From positions 1 to 64,000 of the forward strand of contig NZ_JAQYWB010000016.1 in the NCBI RefSeq assembly GCF_030145185.1: a DNA stretch of 64,000 nt. Reading direction: 5' to 3'. This stretch comes from Desulfoluna sp. (GTDB lineage: Bacteria; Desulfobacterota; Desulfobacteria; Desulfobacterales; Desulfolunaceae). A program made the translations under genes and the position numbers. Below, piece after piece: positions 1 through 8,917 of this stretch (position 1 is its first letter; every line of letters starts with the position of its first letter). The notes beneath the pieces were generated by a model. The model was not told the DNA's origin, did not search any database, and worked only from the letters and a program-made list of their open reading frames with translations.

Positions 1-956
1 GTGCCAGGTGCCACTTCCACAAAAGCGCCAAAGGGAGCCAGGCGAACGACCTTGCCGCTGAACTGTTCCCCCTCACGAATGGTCTCGCCCACAAGTTCCC
101 AGGGATCCTGAGAGGCCTGCTTGACGGAGAGAGCAATACGGGGAGCGTTTTTCCCTTCCACGGTATCGATCTTCAACACTTTTACGGGGAGAGTGTCCCC
201 CACCTTCACCGCTTCTTCACACGTCTTCACACGGCTCCAGGAGAGCTCGGAGATGTGCACCATCCCCTCCACGCCAGCGTGTAGTTCCATGAAGGCACCG
301 TAAGGCATCAGCTTGATGACCTTCGCCTCCAGGGTATCCCCCAGGGAAAGACCCTCAAGGAATGCGGCACGAACTTCTTGAAGTTCCGCCTCCAGAAGCT
401 TGCGCCTGGAGATGACAATGTTCTTTCCATTGCCCTCAATCCGAGTCACAAGAAACGAAAAGCTCTTGCCTATAAATTCGTCTCCCTTTTCCACAAACGC
501 GGTGTCGATCTGACTTACCGGACAAAAAGCCCGCATGCCCATCAGGGCAACGGAAAAACCGCCCTTGACCTGTTCATTGACCTTCCCTTCCACCGGTGTT
601 CCGCTGGAAAAGACGTCAAAGAGCAAATCCAGATTCCCAGCCCCAGACATCTTTCTGGAGAGGACCACTTCGCTTTCGGTAGCGCTGACCACATAAAGGG
701 TCAGGCTGTCGCCCACGTCAACGGTCAGTTCGCCTTCCTCATTGGTGAGTTCCATGCGGTCTACAACACCGTCACTTTTTGTTCCGGTGCTGACGTAAAC
801 ACTGCTCTCTCCAATGGAGATCACTTGTGCGTCTACTTTGTCACCACTTTTCAACTCCTCACCCAACCCGTCGCCGTAAGCTTCCAGCAACTTCTCAAAG
901 CTCTCCTCTTCAGGAATGCCCATGTCACCCTTGTCGTTCATCATACTCTCCGACAT
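1..956 (-). CDS. S1-domain RNA-binding protein (30S ribosomal protein S1-like), 3' end outside window
   Basis: Open frame on the minus strand running off the left edge; 318 codons are visible. It holds a string of OB-fold S1 domains at about residues 35-102, 118-187, 205-280 and 296 onward (cut). The third and fourth carry the usual GAF(M/V)E and VEGMVHISELS signatures, which marks the family. S1 proteins bind mRNA on the ribosome or act as general RNA-binding factors. A full S1 usually has four to six domains, so more may lie outside. The ATG at 954-956 is the most upstream start. Two further ATGs at 939-944 follow a GGAG and are equally plausible, because the first ATG lacks a clear Shine-Dalgarno sequence. 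Whether this is the main S1 or a second paralogue cannot be told here. Confidence 0.88.
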   Translation of the reverse strand, partial: MSESMMNDKGDMGIPEEESFEKLLEAYGDGLGEELKSGDKVDAQVISIGESSVYVSTGTKSDGVVDRMELTNEEGELTVDVGDSLTLYVVSATESEVVLSRKMSGAGNLDLLFDVFSSGTPVEGKVNEQVKGGFSVALMGMRAFCPVSQIDTAFVEKGDEFIGKSFSFLVTRIEGNGKNIVISRRKLLEAELQEVRAAFLEGLSLGDTLEAKVIKLMPYGAFMELHAGVEGMVHISELSWSRVKTCEEAVKVGDTLPVKVLKIDTVEGKNAPRIALSVKQASQDPWELVGETIREGEQFSGKVVRLAPFGAFVEVAPG

Positions 957-1289
957 GCCCCCAAGGGGGGATCTGGTTCACCCGGTATCTGACTGTCGAT
1001 TACCTGCTTCGCACCGACGCCGTCCTCATCCGCAAAACATCTCTGCTTAATTCAGAGATACAGAATCAGAAGCGCGGTACATGACAACACCGCAACACCC
1101 GGTAAAAAACATCTAACTGTGAGATCTTAACCCAGCGCCACCCACGGCGGGGAGGACGATGTCTTATAGTGAATCCGCAATGCCGTCAACAGCCCATCTA
1201 TAAACTGTATTCATGAAATACGCCACCCTTTTCACGCCCTCTGAACACAGAAAACCCGCGGTATTCTGGCCCTATCCCATGCAAAATCT
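957..1289. other. intergenic region, no gene seen
   Basis: 333 bases between the S1-like gene and the stop of the next minus-strand gene. It should hold the promoter of the S1-like gene. I see no convincing -35/-10 pair, no hairpin with a T-run for the upstream gene, and no copy of the interspersed repeats. Confidence 0.5.
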
Positions 1290-3434
1290 TTATTGAGGGA
1301 CCTCAACCACAAGGCGCATTCCCACTTCGGCGCTGGCACGCGTCGGATCCGTCGCCTCACGATTCGCGCTGCGGGCGTTGTAGGCATACGTCGCCCAGCC
1401 CCCTCCGCGAACCACCCGGTTAGACCCAGAAGACGGCCCCAGGGGATCTCTTGTCGATACCCGCGGGTAACGTCCGTACCAGTCCCGACACCACTCGCCT
1501 ACATTGCCATGCATATCATAAAGGCCCCAGGCATTGGGCTTGAAGGATCCCGACGCGACCGTCCCACTGGAGGCCTCCCCGGCCGGGCAATCTCCCCAGC
1601 TGGCGTTTGCGTCTACGTTGGCATCCCCACTTCCCAGGCAGGCCCCGGTCGAAAAGGCCGTAAGTTCACCGGCTCGAGCGGCATACTCCCACTCGGCTTC
1701 GGTGGGCAACCGATAGGTGATCGCCCCATGATCATTGAGCCACCGGATAAAAGCCAGGGCATCGGCGTAGGTGATTCCCGTGACAGGGTGTTCCCCTTTC
1801 TGGGCAAACCCCGGATTCTTCCAGGAATACTCGCGACTCCGGGTCCAGCTGTAGTCTTCCATCGCATAAGCACCCCCGGATGTTTCCGCTTCACTTTTGT
1901 ATCCCGACGAAGCAACAAAGGCCTTCCACTGAGCCACCGTCACCTCCCTGTCCAGCATAAAAAACCCTCGGGACAAGGTCACGGCATGGGGGGTCTCGTT
2001 CTCCTTTCGACGTGTTTCAGAGACGGGGCTCCCCATCCTGAAAGAACCCGCCTTAATGTAAACGAAGCGGCCCCAATCCCCGCTAAACGCAGGAAGAGGC
2101 GTTAAGAACACCTCCACCCAGGCATCTTTGCCCGGAGAAACCACCACCTTTACCTCACCGGGCTCGAAAAGGGGCGCAACCACCTTGACCCTGTGGGTCC
2201 CGGCGTGAACAAAGGTCCCGCTTTTAAACGAGGACCCATCGAGTTTCACCGCGGCCGAGGCCGGCTTCACCGAGACAAAAAGCTTTCCTTTTTTCGGTGG
2301 TTCTTTTGTCAGCGTGGCGTTGACACGGCTCTCTTTTCCCCGTTCAATCTTAACGGTTTCGTTCCAGGCCAGATACCCCTGCTTGGTCAAGGTGATTTTA
2401 TGCGTACCGGCCTTAAGAGTCATCCCGCTTACCGGTGTTTTCCCCAAGGCCCTGCCGTTAACCGTCAACTCAGCCCCCCGGATATTGGCCAGCACATCAA
2501 GCCGCCCGTTCACAGACTGAGGCTTGGGCTTCGGGGGCACCAGCTTCACCGCAGGGACCGGCGCGGCTTTAGCCGGGGGAGCCTTCACAGCCACCGGCTG
2601 GGAGGTGCCTGCAAGTAAAAAGACAAATTCACCGCCCTGGTCGCCGGTATTACGCAAAGAGCGACATCGAGGCGGCATGCCCCCCGCCTTCCTGAGCTCT
2701 TTTTTCATGGAGCTGAACATCTCCATGGTGGTGAGACATCGGGCTTTTCTATCCGAAAGGGCCTTTACGACACCTTCGGCGAAAACGCTCATCTTTGCCC
2801 CTTGAGACACAGGCAGGCTGTTCCCGGAGATCATGGCCCAGCGGCTTCGTTTGTTAAAAAGATCGACATAATAATCGCCGTCCCGACGCTTCGCAAGCCG
2901 GTGAGTCGCTCCGAACATATTGTCTCCCAGCGCCGCATCGGAAAGAATCAATACATCTCGAACCCTCATGGAGTTCACGGCCACCTGGATCTCGCTGTCG
3001 GCAATCCAGGTGGTCTCATCACCTGTGGCTGCATCACTGGGATACCACCACGCTTTGCGGGTTGCCTTGTCAACCCGTGATGAGCCGGAAAAGTAAATCA
3101 CCACACTGTCATTGATGCCCATGCCCCGTGCCAACCCGCGAAGTTCGCGCAACACGGCGGCCCGGTTTGCCTTGGCATTGACCAGGAGCTTCACATCAAA
3201 ACCGGCCCGAGTCCTCAGCACCTCGGCGACACGGGTCGCCCCTTTCACCGCAACGGACGATCTCTCAATACCCGGGTCGACATAGGTATCAATCCCAATC
3301 ACCAGGGCTTTATAACTTCCCACCGCCCCCTGGTGCCGCTCCAACTCCTCGAAGGAGGTGACATCTGCCGAGGCGGCCACCGTCCAGGCGGCCATCAAAA
3401 GAAAAATGATAACGGATCTGATCTCTCTCGCCAT
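1290..3434 (-). CDS. secreted caspase-fold / PEGA / FGE-sulfatase-fold protein with degenerate active sites
   Basis: 714 residues. A signal peptide with an ASA cleavage motif ends near residue 23. Residues 40-270 have the peptidase C14 (caspase/metacaspase) pattern: YKALVIGID, a later YFSG strand and an ILSDA strand. The catalytic His expected after YFSG is Ser118 and the catalytic Cys expected after SDA is Ala168, so it should be inactive as a protease. Two PEGA beta-domains follow (about 310-375 and 380-445), then a C-terminal FGE-sulfatase/C-type-lectin fold (about 450-714; GSFRMGS, YRLPTEAEWEYAAR, GLYDMHGNVGEW, RVVRGGGW). That domain lacks the Cys pair of true formylglycine-generating enzymes. 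A GGAG lies 7 bases before the ATG. It follows the upstream gene by 14 bases, so they are probably co-transcribed. A periplasmic or surface binding role is inferred. Confidence 0.85.
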   Translation of the reverse strand: MAREIRSVIIFLLMAAWTVAASADVTSFEELERHQGAVGSYKALVIGIDTYVDPGIERSSVAVKGATRVAEVLRTRAGFDVKLLVNAKANRAAVLRELRGLARGMGINDSVVIYFSGSSRVDKATRKAWWYPSDAATGDETTWIADSEIQVAVNSMRVRDVLILSDAALGDNMFGATHRLAKRRDGDYYVDLFNKRSRWAMISGNSLPVSQGAKMSVFAEGVVKALSDRKARCLTTMEMFSSMKKELRKAGGMPPRCRSLRNTGDQGGEFVFLLAGTSQPVAVKAPPAKAAPVPAVKLVPPKPKPQSVNGRLDVLANIRGAELTVNGRALGKTPVSGMTLKAGTHKITLTKQGYLAWNETVKIERGKESRVNATLTKEPPKKGKLFVSVKPASAAVKLDGSSFKSGTFVHAGTHRVKVVAPLFEPGEVKVVVSPGKDAWVEVFLTPLPAFSGDWGRFVYIKAGSFRMGSPVSETRRKENETPHAVTLSRGFFMLDREVTVAQWKAFVASSGYKSEAETSGGAYAMEDYSWTRSREYSWKNPGFAQKGEHPVTGITYADALAFIRWLNDHGAITYRLPTEAEWEYAARAGELTAFSTGACLGSGDANVDANASWGDCPAGEASSGTVASGSFKPNAWGLYDMHGNVGEWCRDWYGRYPRVSTRDPLGPSSGSNRVVRGGGWATYAYNARSANREATDPTRASAEVGMRLVVEVPQ

Positions 3435-3448
3435 GCTCTCTCTCCACC

Positions 3449-4633
3449 TTACTCGCTGGTCTTTTCACTTGTAAAATGAGGATTCTTACCGCCCTTGGTC
3501 CGTCCGCGCTGGCCGTTGATGCTCGTGTACTCGCCCTTAGCGGTATTTTCCGAACCACCCAAAATGGAGACATAACCCCCCGGTGCCTTGTTATCTTTTC
3601 CACCTGCAACCACGGAATAATCACCCGACACCTTGTTTTTCTCCCCCCCCAGAATGGCCCCACAATTTCCACTTAACGCGTTGCCACGCCCGGAGACCAC
3701 GCCTCCGAAGCCCTCGTAGCGGTTCGCCGTCCCCACCACAAGGTTATGGGAGCCTTTCCCCAAGGATCCGTACCCGATGATCACGTTGCCTTTGCCGTTG
3801 ACTTTATCGGCCTGGCCGGTGCCATTGGTCACGTAGAGATTCACCCCGTTAAAATAAATATTGCCCCCTTTACGGGTAATATTCGTCAGAAGATTCTCCA
3901 GCTCCTTCACCCGGGTCTCTAAGGCCGCCACACGCATCTGAAGCTCCGGAGAACCGGCGCTGGCTTTCATAGCGGGCAAGGCTTTGGGAATATCCGACTT
4001 TTTCGCATACCCGGAGAGCATCTGCTGCAGCTCGCTGTCCCGGGTAATGGAGGCATCAATATAATGCTCGCCGACCACGCCATCCTTAATATCACTGCCT
4101 GACACCCTGAACGCCTGAACAGGCTGGGTGGCTTTGGGTTTCGCGACAGCGGTCACCTTCACGTTCACCCCGGCGTTATGAAAGAGGCTGGCGAGCTTCG
4201 CATCGGTCATGGCCCCGTAGGAGGCCACCGAAGCCGGGTCGCTCAAGATCATCAATGCCTGCATCTCATGGTCCAACCCGCCTTCCGTCTTCTTGGAAAA
4301 AAGCAAAACATAGATGGCCGACTGCCCCTTGGCGCGGGCACTCCCCGCTTTTTTCACAGTGGCAGCAAAGGCGACGGTGGCATAACGCGCACTCAGCACA
4401 CGAAAATCAATGGGTTTTTCAAAGGACACCACCCGCTTGTAGCGGCTGAGCTGGTGTTTGGTCACACTGCGAAGGGAATGATCGAGCAACCCCGACTGCT
4501 CTTTTTCACCAAAAGCCTGGACAAGGCGGTTGGCGGAAGCCATACCACTGACTTTCTGCGCCGCGGCAAAACACGGCATCAAAAAAATCACGGCAAAAAC
4601 ACACGCGATACATTGAAATCTTCGTCTGGTCAT
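3449..4633 (-). CDS. secreted coiled-coil protein with YadA-like head repeats
   Basis: 394 residues from the ATG at 4633, chosen because GGAGGGG lies just upstream; an ATG 27 bases earlier has no such site. It has a signal peptide (FAVIFLMPCFAAAQ) and an N-terminal globular region of about 200 residues that I do not recognise. A heptad-like coiled coil follows (MRVAALETRVKELENLL). The C-terminal part is a left-handed beta-roll of about 14-residue repeats (NVIIGYGSLGKGSHNLVVG, then repeated SGxxxxILGG and SGDYSVVAGG) as in YadA/Hia head domains. There is no YadA membrane anchor after the head, so it is not a complete trimeric autotransporter. It probably trimerises in the periplasm or on the surface. 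It lies 14 bases upstream of the pseudo-caspase gene in the same direction. Confidence 0.8.
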   Translation of the reverse strand: MTRRRFQCIACVFAVIFLMPCFAAAQKVSGMASANRLVQAFGEKEQSGLLDHSLRSVTKHQLSRYKRVVSFEKPIDFRVLSARYATVAFAATVKKAGSARAKGQSAIYVLLFSKKTEGGLDHEMQALMILSDPASVASYGAMTDAKLASLFHNAGVNVKVTAVAKPKATQPVQAFRVSGSDIKDGVVGEHYIDASITRDSELQQMLSGYAKKSDIPKALPAMKASAGSPELQMRVAALETRVKELENLLTNITRKGGNIYFNGVNLYVTNGTGQADKVNGKGNVIIGYGSLGKGSHNLVVGTANRYEGFGGVVSGRGNALSGNCGAILGGEKNKVSGDYSVVAGGKDNKAPGGYVSILGGSENTAKGEYTSINGQRGRTKGGKNPHFTSEKTSE

Positions 4634-4691
4634 CACATCCCCTCCGAAAAGACCCTTCACGCTAAAATGCTTTGTTTAAAATCCACCCATG

Positions 4692-4737
4692 AAAAATGCC
4701 GGCATCGCCATGGGACATGACCGATGCCGGCATCGCT
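4692..4737 (-). terminator. rho-independent terminator after the porin gene
   Basis: On the minus strand a 12-bp perfect stem (ATGCCGGCATCG with CGATGCCGGCAT) around a 14-base loop is followed by TTTTT. It lies in the 131-base gap between the porin stop and the coiled-coil gene, so the porin pair and the coiled-coil/pseudo-caspase pair are probably separate or only partly coupled transcripts. Each arm contains the self-complementary sequence GATGCCGGCATC. Confidence 0.75.
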
Positions 4738-4764
4738 TTTATGCTGAAAGATTTCCCACCAAGA

Positions 4765-6042
4765 TTAGAAGCTGTAGGAGACCTTAGCTGTATAGAGTTC
4801 CCAGTTTTTGGTGTAGTCAGGCCCGATATTTGGGGCAAGCGAAGTTCCATAATTTTTGGTATTGCCATCGGAATTGAGCATGATGGCGCCCCCCTTCATC
4901 TTGTGGCCCTCCACCTTGAGAATCCAGTTTTCCGTGATGTCAAAGCGCAGGGAAAGAGCCAAATCCTTGAGGTAACCGCGGTGTTCTTGGCCATCTGGAT
5001 ACCTGCCATCATCACCATCCTTATTCGTTCGGTCAGCATAATACTCAGAGTAATAGGTTCCCAGCTCAAACCAATCGCAGAAACGATAGGTCCCCATGCC
5101 GTAATACCCTTCACTGTCGAAATCCGATTCAAAGTTTTGATTCATAGGAAGGAATTTAGGCGCCGAAAGCTCATAGTTGATGCGGTTGTATTCTGTGGAC
5201 AGCACCAAGTCACCGATGGCGTACTCTAAGGAGGTGGTCCACCCTGTCTGGGTCACATCGATAAGACAGCTAACAGGATTCTCCTCACTCAAAGCCTTGA
5301 CAGGATTCCTTGTGATATCCCCATCAAAACTCATCTGCCATCCACTCGCCCCGATACGAAACCCTTCCAGGGGGGTCTCCCAGACCAGGCTGCCGACATA
5401 GGTCGCATCCACCTGGTTGTTTGTCACATCGACCCCCAAAGCAACGGGGAACTGATCTTCCAGAAGCCGCATCTCCGCGCCATCGTCTTTAAACTGGTTC
5501 ACCCCGCCCTGGGCGTGGTACTCAAAACTCCCCACAGCCCCTGCGGGCACGTACCCGTAGAGTTCAAACCCGTTCATGGCGTTGATAGAATCTCGCCAGC
5601 CTTCGTTATAGACACTCTGGGGAAGAAGGATCGAGGTCCGGAGCATGTCCACGTCACGACTGGTGTTGTAAAGACCCTGAGGTAACTTGATTTTGCCGGC
5701 CTTGAAGTTGGCCCACTCGGTAAAGGTATAATCGGCATAGGCCCAGTCGATGGTCACCTCGTTGTCGCCCAAGGTGCCAAAGTCCCGGGAAAAGACCTGA
5801 AGGCCGATGCGAAGCCGATCGCTTACGTCGGACGAGAAGTTAAGCCCGCGTTCGTTGAACTGATAAGAACCTCCATCATCCGTGTCTCCGAAAAATTTGT
5901 TATCGGTGGTCATGATATATCCCTGGGAGATAAACCCATGGATATTGACGTTTCCGAGCGCTCCCAATTCATAGGCGCCCACATTTTGTGCCAACAGGAA
6001 AACCAAAAGCCCTGCGAACAGACTGGCCGTTCTTTTCATCAT
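4765..6042 (-). CDS. outer-membrane beta-barrel porin
   Basis: 425 residues from the ATG at 6042, which has GGAGG nine bases upstream. A signal peptide is present (LFAGLLVFLLAQNVGAYE). The mature protein starts NVNIHGFISQGYI and continues as alternating aromatic/polar beta strands (GRLRIGLQVFSRDFG-type, WAYADYTFTEWANFKAGKI), ending AKVSYSF with the C-terminal Phe recognised by the BAM machinery. This is the general look of 14-18-stranded porins; substrate specificity is not readable. The upstream neighbour, 52 bases away, encodes a small phosphate-binding-protein-like secreted protein. That suggests a shared ligand, possibly an oxyanion, but this is inference. Confidence 0.82.
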   Translation of the reverse strand: MMKRTASLFAGLLVFLLAQNVGAYELGALGNVNIHGFISQGYIMTTDNKFFGDTDDGGSYQFNERGLNFSSDVSDRLRIGLQVFSRDFGTLGDNEVTIDWAYADYTFTEWANFKAGKIKLPQGLYNTSRDVDMLRTSILLPQSVYNEGWRDSINAMNGFELYGYVPAGAVGSFEYHAQGGVNQFKDDGAEMRLLEDQFPVALGVDVTNNQVDATYVGSLVWETPLEGFRIGASGWQMSFDGDITRNPVKALSEENPVSCLIDVTQTGWTTSLEYAIGDLVLSTEYNRINYELSAPKFLPMNQNFESDFDSEGYYGMGTYRFCDWFELGTYYSEYYADRTNKDGDDGRYPDGQEHRGYLKDLALSLRFDITENWILKVEGHKMKGGAIMLNSDGNTKNYGTSLAPNIGPDYTKNWELYTAKVSYSF

Positions 6043-6094
6043 CGTCTCAAACCTCCGCATCAAGATAGGAATTTGGATATATTCAAAAAACCGT

Positions 6095-6529
6095 TTAGAT
6101 GGACATTTCGCTTAGGATCTTTACCTGATCCGTGGCGGCGCCGGAGGTCACAAACCCGATGGCCCCTTTGGTTTTTTCTACGAACTCAACGAGATCGCGC
6201 TCTTTTTCAAAACTCAAGGGCATCTGCCCTTCTCCCGTGAACACCTTCTTCTTCCAATGCCGGTTAAAGGTGCTGCGATTTTTTTTGACGTATTTCTTCA
6301 AAAATGCGTCCTGGGTGTCCCCCTTGGTCAGGGTCACAAACACAACCTTCATGCCGTTATTCCACATCGTCACCTTGCCAAGGTAAATGTCCTTGATTGC
6401 CTTCTGCTCAAGAGATGCGACGGGGACACTCCGATTGCCGATAACTCTCAGCTGCTCTGCAAATGCACTGCTCGAAAACAGGCAAAGGATCGCAGCAACC
6501 CACATGCCCCTTAAAACCATTTTCATCAT
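6095..6529 (-). CDS. very small PstS-like periplasmic binding-domain protein
   Basis: 144 residues from the ATG at 6529, with AAGGAG eight bases upstream. After a signal peptide (LCLFSSSAFAE) the sequence LRVIGNRSVP...IKDIYLGKVTMWNNG matches the start of PstS-type phosphate-binding proteins, where the motif 'I..IF.G....W..G' is typical. It ends near TKGAIGFVTSG, also PstS-like. Full PstS proteins are about 300-350 residues, so this is a single-lobe or miniature form. Such small proteins commonly precede a porin in Proteobacteria. Direct phosphate binding is not shown. The AT-rich 6539-6678 gap upstream should hold the promoter of this gene and the porin. Confidence 0.75.
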   Translation of the reverse strand: MMKMVLRGMWVAAILCLFSSSAFAEQLRVIGNRSVPVASLEQKAIKDIYLGKVTMWNNGMKVVFVTLTKGDTQDAFLKKYVKKNRSTFNRHWKKKVFTGEGQMPLSFEKERDLVEFVEKTKGAIGFVTSGAATDQVKILSEMSI

Positions 6530-6678
6530 TCCTTGCACTCCTTAACATTTGGTGGTGAAAATCAGCTGCCAACTATACCAAACAAAACGTATACATATTA
6601 AATAATAGAGCCTTTAAATTAACTTTGTTACCTTATGTGAACTACTAATTCCTTTACGAGGTGTCAACACCATTCGCG

Positions 6679-7194
6679 CTACAAATTTCTCATGGCTTCT
6701 CTCAACGCATCCCGACGCCGCCGAGCCTGCACTTTTAACGGGATCTCATCTGCCCCTTCAGAGACGACATCAATCACTGCCTGACCTTTCTTTGGAAGGA
6801 AAAGGCGAACGGTCCGATCGGGAGATTCCCACACCCTGACCATCCCCTCTGATGCCGCCACTTGCCTTAGGGCCCCATATCGAAGAGAGACAAGAGCCTC
6901 AAGCCTTTCAAGGGTGTCCGACCTCTTGAGGGGCAAAACATAACGTGCCCCCACAAGACGGTCCTCAGCCAATCGATACATAAGGTACGCAGGCCGCTTA
7001 AACAGAGGAACCCGGTAAAGTATGTCACCGTTTCTCATTCGTTTCGGCGCCCGGTCTTCCGAAGCCATCACCTCAAACCGATTCATCCCCCAACGCACAT
7101 TCCGAAAGTCAAACCCTTCGGCAAACGCACGGCCAGAGGCCATAAAAAGGCAGAAAAGACAGACGGTGCTCCTAATGCGGCGACATCTCTTCAT
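6679..7194 (-). CDS. small secreted protein of unknown function
   Basis: 171 residues from the ATG at 7194. The start was chosen because AGGGG lies six bases upstream, inside the 3' end of the kinase gene. A signal peptide (TVCLFCLFMASGRAFAE) is followed by FDFRNVRWGMNRFEVMASE, a motif seen in small periplasmic proteins where 'W.M...EV' opens the mature chain. The rest is mixed beta and charged helix (VQARRRRDALREAMRNL at the C-terminus). I do not recognise a named family. The start overlaps the kinase gene by 23 bases, so translation is probably coupled; it may be a periplasmic partner of that signalling pathway. Confidence 0.7.
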   Translation of the reverse strand: MKRCRRIRSTVCLFCLFMASGRAFAEGFDFRNVRWGMNRFEVMASEDRAPKRMRNGDILYRVPLFKRPAYLMYRLAEDRLVGARYVLPLKRSDTLERLEALVSLRYGALRQVAASEGMVRVWESPDRTVRLFLPKKGQAVIDVVSEGADEIPLKVQARRRRDALREAMRNL

Positions 7195-8860
7195 CGATTC
7201 CCCTGCCGTCCAGAGCATTGCGTATGGATAGGGAGAGCTCCCTGATCTCCAGGGGCTTCATCAGCAAATAGTTAATCCCTGCCGCCGAGACCTCTCCCGC
7301 TGAGACACTGTCGCTGTAGCCGGTGCAGATAATCACCGGCACGTTGGCGCGCAGGGCTTTCACCTTGCGCGCCAGAGCCAGACCGGTCATCTTCGGCATG
7401 GTCAGATCGGTCACAAGGAGGTCGTAAGCCTCAGGCGACGATGAAAAGAGATCCAGCGCCTCCTGACTGCTCGTCACGGCCGTAACGGTGTAGCCCAGAC
7501 GTTCCAGCATGGTCCCCACCATTTCAGCCAAATCGGATTCATCATCGACAAAAAGAATTCGCTCACGGCCTTGAACAAGACCCGCCACAGCCACCGGTTC
7601 CTCTCCGGCGCGTGCGTTGGAGATAGGGAAATAGAGATGAAACACACTGCCCTGTCCCTCCTCGCTTTCCACACGAATCGCCCCCCCATGCACCTTAAGG
7701 ATGCCATGAACCACTGAAAGCCCCATGCCTGTCCCCTGGCCTTTGCCCTTGGTGGTAAAATAGGGGTCAAAAATCCGTTTCTTGACGTCGAGATTCATGC
7801 CGCAGCCGGTATCGGTGACTGAAAGCTTCATGTAGGGGCCCGGCTCCAACTCAATGAACCCATGGACATCCAGCTCGTTGACCGTGACCACGTCGAGCAA
7901 AAGCGAGAGCGTTCCGCCCTCCGGCATGGCATGGGCCGCGTTGGTACATAAATTCATAATGATCTGATGAATCTGCGTGGAATCGGCTTCAATCGGGAAA
8001 ATCTTGGAGGTCATAGACCGCTTGATCTCAATGGTACTGGGCAGGCTGGCTCTTAGCAGCTCCAGGGATTCATCGATAATCTGCTGCATAAAGACCGGTT
8101 TTTTTTCATGCACGGACTGCCGGCTGAAGGAGAGAATATGGCCCACCAGGTTGCGGGCGCGCTGAGACGCTTTGTAGATCTGGTCTATACTTTTTCGGGC
8201 GGGGCTTGCCTCATCCACGTCAAAACGAGCCAGCTCAATGTACCCGAGAATGGCGGCAAGGACATTGTTAAAATCGTGGGCGATGCCCCCGGCAAGGGTC
8301 CCCAACGCCTCCATCTTCTGAGCCTGACGAAGTTGTTCTTCAAGGGACTTCTGCGCGGAGTTATCCCGAATAAGAGTCAGCTTTCGGAAAGGCTCTCCCC
8401 GGCTGTTACGCAAAAGCCAGCTTCTCACCTGGGCGGGAACCCGGCTGCCGCCTTTTCGGATAAACTCTTTTTCGTACTCCCCGGTCTCGCCGTTGGCCAA
8501 GAGGGCAGGAGTTACGACACGGGATTCAAGCAGGCGCCATTTTTCAGGGGTCATCTGCTGCTCAAATTTGTCACACACCTCCCCGTGAGGATATCCGACC
8601 ATCTCAAGAAAGGCAGGGTTGGCATCCTCAATACGCCCATTGAGATCTGAAAATAAAATCCCGTCGCGACTTGTCTTGAAAAGCTCTTTGTATCGTTCAG
8701 AGTCCACTAAGGGTTCGTGACCGTCACGGTCCAACGCTTCCGCTGGGCACACTCGCGCTTGCGTGGTTATCCCGGCTGATTCCAGGAGTTGCCGGGCACG
8801 GGCCAGGGTCTTATCATCACCATCTACCACGAGAACCACTCGATTACTGTCCTGGTTCAA
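7172..8860 (-). CDS. hybrid sensor histidine kinase (PAS-HisKA-HATPase-REC)
   Basis: About 562 residues. No transmembrane segment is visible, so it is likely cytoplasmic. From the N-terminus: a short receiver-like stub (VVLVVDGDDKTLARARQLL), a PAS domain (YKELFKTSRDGILFSDLNG...), HisKA with the phospho-acceptor His in GGIAHDFNNVLAAILGY, HATPase_c with N box (MNLCTNAAHAMPEGG), G1 (DTGCGM) and G2 (GKGQGTGMGLSVV), and a C-terminal receiver (ILFVDDESD, phospho-Asp in LLVTDLTMPKMTG). The H-box type is that of PAS kinases with C-terminal receivers common in Deltaproteobacteria. I chose the TTG at 8858-8860 because GAAGGGGAT lies upstream; an in-frame ATG at 8917 is possible but has no ribosome-binding site. 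The phosphotransfer target is unknown. Confidence 0.88.
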   Translation of the reverse strand: MNQDSNRVVLVVDGDDKTLARARQLLESAGITTQARVCPAEALDRDGHEPLVDSERYKELFKTSRDGILFSDLNGRIEDANPAFLEMVGYPHGEVCDKFEQQMTPEKWRLLESRVVTPALLANGETGEYEKEFIRKGGSRVPAQVRSWLLRNSRGEPFRKLTLIRDNSAQKSLEEQLRQAQKMEALGTLAGGIAHDFNNVLAAILGYIELARFDVDEASPARKSIDQIYKASQRARNLVGHILSFSRQSVHEKKPVFMQQIIDESLELLRASLPSTIEIKRSMTSKIFPIEADSTQIHQIIMNLCTNAAHAMPEGGTLSLLLDVVTVNELDVHGFIELEPGPYMKLSVTDTGCGMNLDVKKRIFDPYFTTKGKGQGTGMGLSVVHGILKVHGGAIRVESEEGQGSVFHLYFPISNARAGEEPVAVAGLVQGRERILFVDDESDLAEMVGTMLERLGYTVTAVTSSQEALDLFSSSPEAYDLLVTDLTMPKMTGLALARKVKALRANVPVIICTGYSDSVSAGEVSAAGINYLLMKPLEIRELSLSIRNALDGRGIDEEMSPH

Positions 8861-8917
8861 TGCTATCCCCTTCCCTCTTTTATGAAAAAGCTCATTAAGC
8901 ACAGCACGCGCATACAT

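Noticed and set aside
1290-1500. Possible variable region of a diversity-generating retroelement at the FGE-fold C-terminus
   Set aside because: The fold and position would fit, but no reverse transcriptase, accessory gene or template-like near-repeat of this stretch is present in the window.
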